Source: Lachnospiraceae bacterium
Lineage (GTDB): Bacteria; Bacillota; Clostridia; Lachnospirales; Lachnospiraceae
Length of the DNA: 8,392 nucleotides
Direction: 5' to 3'
NCBI GenBank assembly: GCA_024684155.1
Contig: JAIKXK010000052.1
Coordinates: 1 to 8,392 of the forward strand
In this document: positions 3,739 through 8,392 of the stretch, one piece after another
Position numbering within the stretch: the stretch's first letter is position 1
Layout of the letters: every line of letters begins with the position of its first letter
The notes under the pieces: model-generated
Database searches by the model: none
What the model was told of the DNA's origin: nothing
Seen by the model: the letters and a program-made list of their open reading frames with translations, nothing else
Translations under genes and position numbers: made by a program

Positions 3739-6305
3739 GTATTATTACCTCAATTTTTGGGACACATAGTGAAAGAGAATTAAAAAGAATATATCCCATC
3801 GTTGATAAGATCGAGTCTATGAGAGATGAGATGCAGGCCTTATCCGATGATGAATTAAAGAAAAAAACAGATTATTTTAAACAACAACTAAATGAAGGTA
3901 AAACCTTAGACGATATTTTGCCAGAGGCTTATGCAGTTGTTCGTGAAGCAGCAAAACGTGTGCTTGGAATGGAACACTTCCGCGTTCAGCTGGTGGGTGG
4001 AATTATCTTACACCAGGGCCGTATTGCTGAAATGAAAACAGGTGAAGGTAAAACCTTGGTTTCTACTTTGCCAGCTTATTTAAATGCCTTAGAAGGAAAG
4101 GGCGTTCAGATTGTTACAGTAAATGACTACTTGGCAAAACGTGATGCTGAGTGGATGGGTAAGGTCCATGAATTTCTTGGATTAAAAGTTGGATGTGTGT
4201 TAAATGACATGTCTAGAGAAGAACGTCAGGAAGCATACAATTGCGATATTACCTATATAACAAATAATGAATTGGGCTTTGACTATCTTCGTGACAACAT
4301 GGTTGTTCGCGAGGAGCAGATGGTTCAAAGAGATTTGCACTTCTGTATTATCGATGAGGTAGATAGTGTGTTAATCGATGAGGCTCGTACCCCACTTATT
4401 ATTTCAGGACAAAGTGGTAAGTCCACAAGACTTTATGAAATGTGTGATGTATTGGCCCGTCAGTTAAAGCGTGGTGAAGATTTACCTGAGTTTTCAAAAG
4501 TAGATGCGATTATGGGTATTGAACAGGAAGAGACAGGTGACTTTATCGTAGGTGAGAAGGACAAGGTAGTAAACCTTACACAGGAAGGTGTAAAGAAGGT
4601 TGAAAACTTCTTTAAGATTGATAACTTAGCAGATCCGGAAAACTTGGAAATTCAACATAATGTTATTTTGGCACTCCGGGCTCATAACTTAATGCATAGA
4701 GATCAGGATTATGTGGTAAAAGATGATCAGGTGTTGATTGTTGACTCCTTTACTGGACGTATTATGCCAGGTCGTCGTTATTCTGATGGTTTACATCAGG
4801 CCATTGAAGCAAAGGAACATGTAAAGGTGAAGAGAGAGAGTATGACTCTTGCTAACATTACCTTCCAGAACTTCTTTAATAAATATGATAAAAAAGCAGG
4901 TATGACTGGTACTGCTCTTACAGAAGAACAGGAATTTAGAGATATCTATGGAATGGACGTTGTGGAAATTCCTACAAATAAACCTGTTCAAAGAAAAGAC
5001 CACAATGACGCAGTTTATAAGACACAAAAAGAAAAGTACAAAGCAATTGTAGATGAGGTTAAAAAAGCTCATGAAAAAGGACAGCCGGTACTTGTTGGTA
5101 CCATTACCATCGAAGTGTCTGAGCTGATCAGCAAAATGCTTTCCCGTGAAGGAATTCAGCACAATGTATTAAATGCAAAGTTCCATGAAAAAGAAGCTGA
5201 AATTGTAGCCGAAGCAGGTGTTCATGGTGCAGTTACCATTGCTACTAATATGGCTGGTCGTGGTACTGATATTAAGATTGATGATGAAGCCAGAGAAGCA
5301 GGAGGCTTGAAAATCATCGGTACAGAACGTCATGAATCTCGTCGTATTGATAACCAGTTGCGTGGACGTTCCGGTCGTCAGGGTGATGTAGGTGAATCAA
5401 AGTTCTACATTTCCTTAGAAGATGATTTGATGCGTTTGTTTGGTTCAGAACGTTTAATTTCTACCTTTAACTCATTAGGAGTTCAGGAAGGAGAAGAAAT
5501 TCAGCATAAGATGCTTTCTGATGCCATTGAAAGAGCTCAAAGAAAGATTGAAAGCAACAACTTTGCTATTCGTAAAAACCTGTTAGAGTACGATCAGGTT
5601 ATGAATGAACAAAGAGAATTAGTTTATGATCAGCGTCGCCGAGTATTGTCTGGTGAAAATATGAAGAATCAGATTCTTGATATGGTTCATATGAAGTTGG
5701 ATGAATTAGTAGACGTTTGTGTTTCAGATGCTACAGGCAGAGACAACTGGGATGCTTCTGAACTTACAAGAGTTATTTTGCCGGTAATTCCTTTGAAACC
5801 TATTACAGAAGAACGAATTTCTGATGTAAAGAATGCGCAGGAATTAAAAGACAAGTTGTATAAGGAAGCATTGGATTTATATGATAAAAAAGAAGCAGAG
5901 TTCCCTGATGCTGATACCTTCCGTGAAATTGAACGCGTTATTTTACTTCGTGTGATTGATAGAAAATGGATGGAAGAAATTGATGATATGGAACAGCTTC
6001 GCCAGGGTATTGGATTACAGGCTTACGGTCAGAGAAATCCAGTAGATGAATATAAGATGGCAAGTTACGATATGGTAGATGCCATGAATGAAGCAATCCG
6101 TACCGATACTATTACTATGTTATATCGTATCCGAATCGAAAAGAAAGTGGAACGTGAAGAACAGGCAAAGGTTACTGGTACAAACAAAGATGAAACCGCA
6201 TCCAGTGGACCTAAGAAGAGAAAATCACCAAAGGTTTATCCAAATGATCCATGTCCTTGCGGAAGCGGAAAGAAATATAAAAACTGCCACGGTCGTATGG
6301 CATAA
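3735..6305 (+). CDS. secA: Preprotein translocase motor ATPase SecA
   Basis: An 856-residue protein that drives secretory proteins through SecYEG using ATP, at the cytosolic face of the membrane. Visible parts: Walker A GEGKT (103-107); TNNELGFDYLRDNM (176-189); DEVD box (207-210); the preprotein cross-linking region, with VDSFTGR and GRRYSDGLHQAIEAKE (336-361); GMTGTA (389-394); second ATPase half with TNMAGRGTDIKI (504-515) and QLRGRSGRQGD (541-551); scaffold and wing regions to about 800; a basic linker; and a zinc tail with C840, C842, C851 and H852. Length is close to B. subtilis SecA (841). The ATG at 3735 has AAGGAG eight bases upstream. No key residue is missing. It has its own promoter region and is followed by a terminator before uvrB. 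In many Firmicutes an hpf/raiA gene precedes secA; none is seen here. The tail is known in other species to bind SecB, lipid or the ribosome. Confidence 0.99.
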   Translation: MSIITSIFGTHSERELKRIYPIVDKIESMRDEMQALSDDELKKKTDYFKQQLNEGKTLDDILPEAYAVVREAAKRVLGMEHFRVQLVGGIILHQGRIAEMKTGEGKTLVSTLPAYLNALEGKGVQIVTVNDYLAKRDAEWMGKVHEFLGLKVGCVLNDMSREERQEAYNCDITYITNNELGFDYLRDNMVVREEQMVQRDLHFCIIDEVDSVLIDEARTPLIISGQSGKSTRLYEMCDVLARQLKRGEDLPEFSKVDAIMGIEQEETGDFIVGEKDKVVNLTQEGVKKVENFFKIDNLADPENLEIQHNVILALRAHNLMHRDQDYVVKDDQVLIVDSFTGRIMPGRRYSDGLHQAIEAKEHVKVKRESMTLANITFQNFFNKYDKKAGMTGTALTEEQEFRDIYGMDVVEIPTNKPVQRKDHNDAVYKTQKEKYKAIVDEVKKAHEKGQPVLVGTITIEVSELISKMLSREGIQHNVLNAKFHEKEAEIVAEAGVHGAVTIATNMAGRGTDIKIDDEAREAGGLKIIGTERHESRRIDNQLRGRSGRQGDVGESKFYISLEDDLMRLFGSERLISTFNSLGVQEGEEIQHKMLSDAIERAQRKIESNNFAIRKNLLEYDQVMNEQRELVYDQRRRVLSGENMKNQILDMVHMKLDELVDVCVSDATGRDNWDASELTRVILPVIPLKPITEERISDVKNAQELKDKLYKEALDLYDKKEAEFPDADTFREIERVILLRVIDRKWMEEIDDMEQLRQGIGLQAYGQRNPVDEYKMASYDMVDAMNEAIRTDTITMLYRIRIEKKVEREEQAKVTGTNKDETASSGPKKRKSPKVYPNDPCPCGSGKKYKNCHGRMA

Positions 6306-6340
6306 GTTGTTTTAAAAAGGTTATATATAATGAGGAAATG

Positions 6341-6379
6341 GGATGTAAGGAAACACTATTGTTTCCTTATGTCCTTTTT
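6341..6379 (+). terminator. Intrinsic terminator after secA
   Basis: GGATGTAAGGAAAC (6341-6354) pairs along 14 positions, two of them G-U, with GTTTCCTTATGTCC (6361-6374) around the loop ACTATT, followed directly by T5 (6375-6379). It begins 36 bases after the secA stop and should separate secA from uvrB. Confidence 0.88.
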
Positions 6380-6434
6380 GCGACTTTAGAAGATTTAATT
6401 TTAAACATTTGTATGGAATAGAAAAGAGGTCAGA

Positions 6435-8392
6435 ATGGAATTTAAATTACATAGTCCATATGAACCTACTGGTGATCAACCAGAAGCAATTGCACAATTA
6501 GTAGAAGGATTCAAAGAGGGAAACCAGATGCAGACCTTGCTGGGAGTAACGGGATCTGGAAAGACCTTTACCATGGCCAATGTGATTGCAGCTTTAAATA
6601 AACCTACCTTAATAATTTCTCATAATAAAACATTAGCAGGTCAGCTTTACGGGGAAATGAAGGAGTTTTTCCCGGAAAACGCAGTAGAGTATTTTGTATC
6701 TTACTACGATTATTATCAGCCAGAAGCTTATGTGCCTCAGACAGATACCTATATTGCAAAAGACTCGGCGATTAATGATGAAATTGATAAGTTGCGACTT
6801 TCTGCAACTGCATCCATGTCAGAACGAAAAGATGTTATTGTGGTTTCGTCAGTATCCTGTATCTATGGTATTGGTAGTCCTGATGATTACGAGAACATGA
6901 TGATTTCTCTTCGTGAAGGTCAGGAGATTGATCGTGATGAGGTAATTCATCAGCTCATCGATATGCAGTATATGAGAAATGATATGGATTTTACCCGTGG
7001 TACCTTTCGTGTGAGAGGAGATGTGTTAGAAGTAATTCCAGCTAACGTATCAGAGTTTTCCTATCGAATTGAATTTTTTGGAGATGAAATTGATCGAATC
7101 ACAGAGACTGATATTATTACCGGACGTGCAAAAAGGGAATTAAAACATGTGGCAATTTTCCCGGCGTCTCACTATGTAGTGCCTCAGGAAAAAATAAAAG
7201 CTGCCTGTGATGGAATTGAAGAAGAATTAAAAGAGCGGGTATCCTTTTTTAAGTCAGAGGGAAAATTAATTGAGGCGCAACGTATTTCTGAACGAACCAA
7301 TTTCGATGTGGAAATGATGAGGGAAACGGGATTTTGCAGTGGTATTGAAAACTACTCAAGATATTTGACTGGGCAAAAACCAGGAGAACCTCCAATGTGT
7401 TTAATGGATTATTTTGGAGATGACTATTTACTAATCATAGATGAATCTCACATTACGGTACCTCAGATCCGTGGTATGTATGCAGGAGACCGCTCAAGAA
7501 AGAGTACCTTAGTGGATTACGGATTCCGTTTGCCATCCGCCTTAGATAACAGACCTCTAAACTTTACGGAGTGGGAAGGAAAATTAGATCAGTTATTATT
7601 TGTATCAGCTACTCCGTCTGATTATGAAGAAGAACATGAGATGCTGCGTGCACAACAGGTAATTCGCCCCACAGGATTGTTAGACCCCAATATTGATGTT
7701 CGTCCTGTGGAAGGCCAGATTGATGATTTGGTATTTGAAATTAAAAAAGAAACAAAAGATGGAAATAAAGTTTTAATTACCACTTTGACCAAACGAATGG
7801 CGGAAGATTTAACAGGGTACTTGCAAGAATTAGGAATTAAGGTAAAATACCTGCATTCGGATATTGATACGCTGGAACGTTCGGAAATTATCAGAGATTT
7901 AAGAATGGGAGTCTTTGACGTTTTGGTTGGTATTAACCTTTTGAGAGAAGGACTTGATATCCCTGAAATTACTTTGGTGGCAATTTTAGATGCGGATAAA
8001 GAGGGATTCCTTCGTTCGGAAACCTCTTTGATTCAGACCATTGGTCGTGCAGCTAGAAACTCCAAAGGTCATGTTATTATGTATGCAGATAATATGACGG
8101 ATTCCATGAAAAAAGCCATTGGAGAAACAGAACGACGTAGAGAAATTCAGATGGCCTATAATGAGGCTCATGGAATTACGCCTAAGACGATTGAGAAAAA
8201 GGTTCGAGAAGTAATTGCTATTTCAAAAGAAGTGGCAAAGGACGAAATGGAATCAAAACGTAGGCCAGAAGAAATGTCTGCAGAAGAATTAGAAAAGCTT
8301 ATTGGAAAGATGAAAAAGAAGATGGAAACTGCAGCAGCAGACTTAAACTTCGAAATGGCAGCGCAATACAGAGACCGTATTGTAGAACTAAA
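6435..8392 (+). CDS. uvrB: Excision nuclease subunit UvrB (3' end cut by window edge)
   Basis: The frame is open for 652 codons from the ATG at 6435 to the right edge; the family is usually about 660 residues, so only a few residues are missing. UvrB is the damage-verifying helicase-like subunit of nucleotide excision repair: UvrA loads it, and it then recruits UvrC. Visible parts: Walker A GVTGSGKT (37-44); the damage-probing beta-hairpin (about 91-117, with YYDYYQPEAYVPQTDTY); RGTFRVRGD (188-196); the DESH box (336-339); GFRLPSALDNRP; helicase motif QTIGRAARN; and the C-terminal UVR coiled-coil region that binds UvrC, with LNFEMAAQYRDRIVEL at the edge. AAGAGG (6424-6429) lies five bases before the ATG. 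Because a strong terminator precedes it, it should have its own promoter in 6380-6434, but none is convincing there. Confidence 0.98.
   Translation, partial: MEFKLHSPYEPTGDQPEAIAQLVEGFKEGNQMQTLLGVTGSGKTFTMANVIAALNKPTLIISHNKTLAGQLYGEMKEFFPENAVEYFVSYYDYYQPEAYVPQTDTYIAKDSAINDEIDKLRLSATASMSERKDVIVVSSVSCIYGIGSPDDYENMMISLREGQEIDRDEVIHQLIDMQYMRNDMDFTRGTFRVRGDVLEVIPANVSEFSYRIEFFGDEIDRITETDIITGRAKRELKHVAIFPASHYVVPQEKIKAACDGIEEELKERVSFFKSEGKLIEAQRISERTNFDVEMMRETGFCSGIENYSRYLTGQKPGEPPMCLMDYFGDDYLLIIDESHITVPQIRGMYAGDRSRKSTLVDYGFRLPSALDNRPLNFTEWEGKLDQLLFVSATPSDYEEEHEMLRAQQVIRPTGLLDPNIDVRPVEGQIDDLVFEIKKETKDGNKVLITTLTKRMAEDLTGYLQELGIKVKYLHSDIDTLERSEIIRDLRMGVFDVLVGINLLREGLDIPEITLVAILDADKEGFLRSETSLIQTIGRAARNSKGHVIMYADNMTDSMKKAIGETERRREIQMAYNEAHGITPKTIEKKVREVIAISKEVAKDEMESKRRPEEMSAEELEKLIGKMKKKMETAAADLNFEMAAQYRDRIVEL

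Noticed and set aside
4791..5162. Minus-strand frame of 123 codons inside secA
   Set aside because: It is antisense to highly conserved secA sequence, with no ribosome site and a composition typical of a shadow frame.
6326..6331. TATAAT just after secA as a promoter -10 box
   Set aside because: The nearest -35-like sequence is only 13 bases upstream, and any transcript would run straight into the terminator at 6341-6379.
6404..6416. LexA/SOS box before uvrB
   Set aside because: AAACATTTGTAT only loosely resembles the GAAC-N4-GTTC consensus, with mismatches in both halves, so it is not supportable.

Overview
The window looks like ordinary chromosome from a low-GC Firmicute, most likely a Lachnospiraceae-type Clostridium. 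Evidence: AT-rich, purine-rich coding strands; Shine-Dalgarno sites of the AAGGAG/AAGAGG type; a SecA of Firmicute length with a C-terminal zinc-binding tail; a type I methionine aminopeptidase with an N-terminal SEC-C motif; and a secA-uvrB gene order. All five complete or near-complete genes, and the partial one at the left edge, are on the + strand.

Layout. 1-207: C-terminal end of an NlpC/P60 cell-wall hydrolase. 217-936: a membrane-anchored extracytoplasmic protein that resembles the N-terminal part of SurA-like foldases but has no isomerase domain. 984-1853: SEC-C methionine aminopeptidase. 1853-3061: CgeB-like glycosyltransferase, whose start overlaps the map stop (TAATG). 3062-3734: a 673-base intergenic region, discussed below. 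3735-6305: secA. 6341-6379: a strong intrinsic terminator. 6435 to the right edge: uvrB, lacking only its last few residues.

The intergenic region is the interesting part. Its left half (about 3097-3403) is pyrimidine-rich on the + strand, opposite to every gene here. Read on the minus strand it has a near-consensus promoter (TTGACA, 17 bases, TAGTAT), a series of hairpins, and at the far end a 14-bp stem that is continuous only on the minus strand because it uses G-U pairs. I read this as an undescribed, or at least unassigned, structured RNA of about 300 nt transcribed away from secA. Its promoter stands back to back with a + strand promoter candidate. Closer to secA lie a second + promoter, a short upstream ORF whose stop overlaps the secA start, and a stem that would cover the secA ribosome binding site.

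Functional themes: nascent-chain processing (MetAP), export (SecA), extracytoplasmic folding and wall hydrolysis (SurA-N-like protein, NlpC/P60), and excision repair (UvrB). MetAP and SecA carry nearly the same small zinc-binding SEC-C motif, at opposite ends of the two proteins. No mobile element, CRISPR array, tRNA or rRNA was seen.
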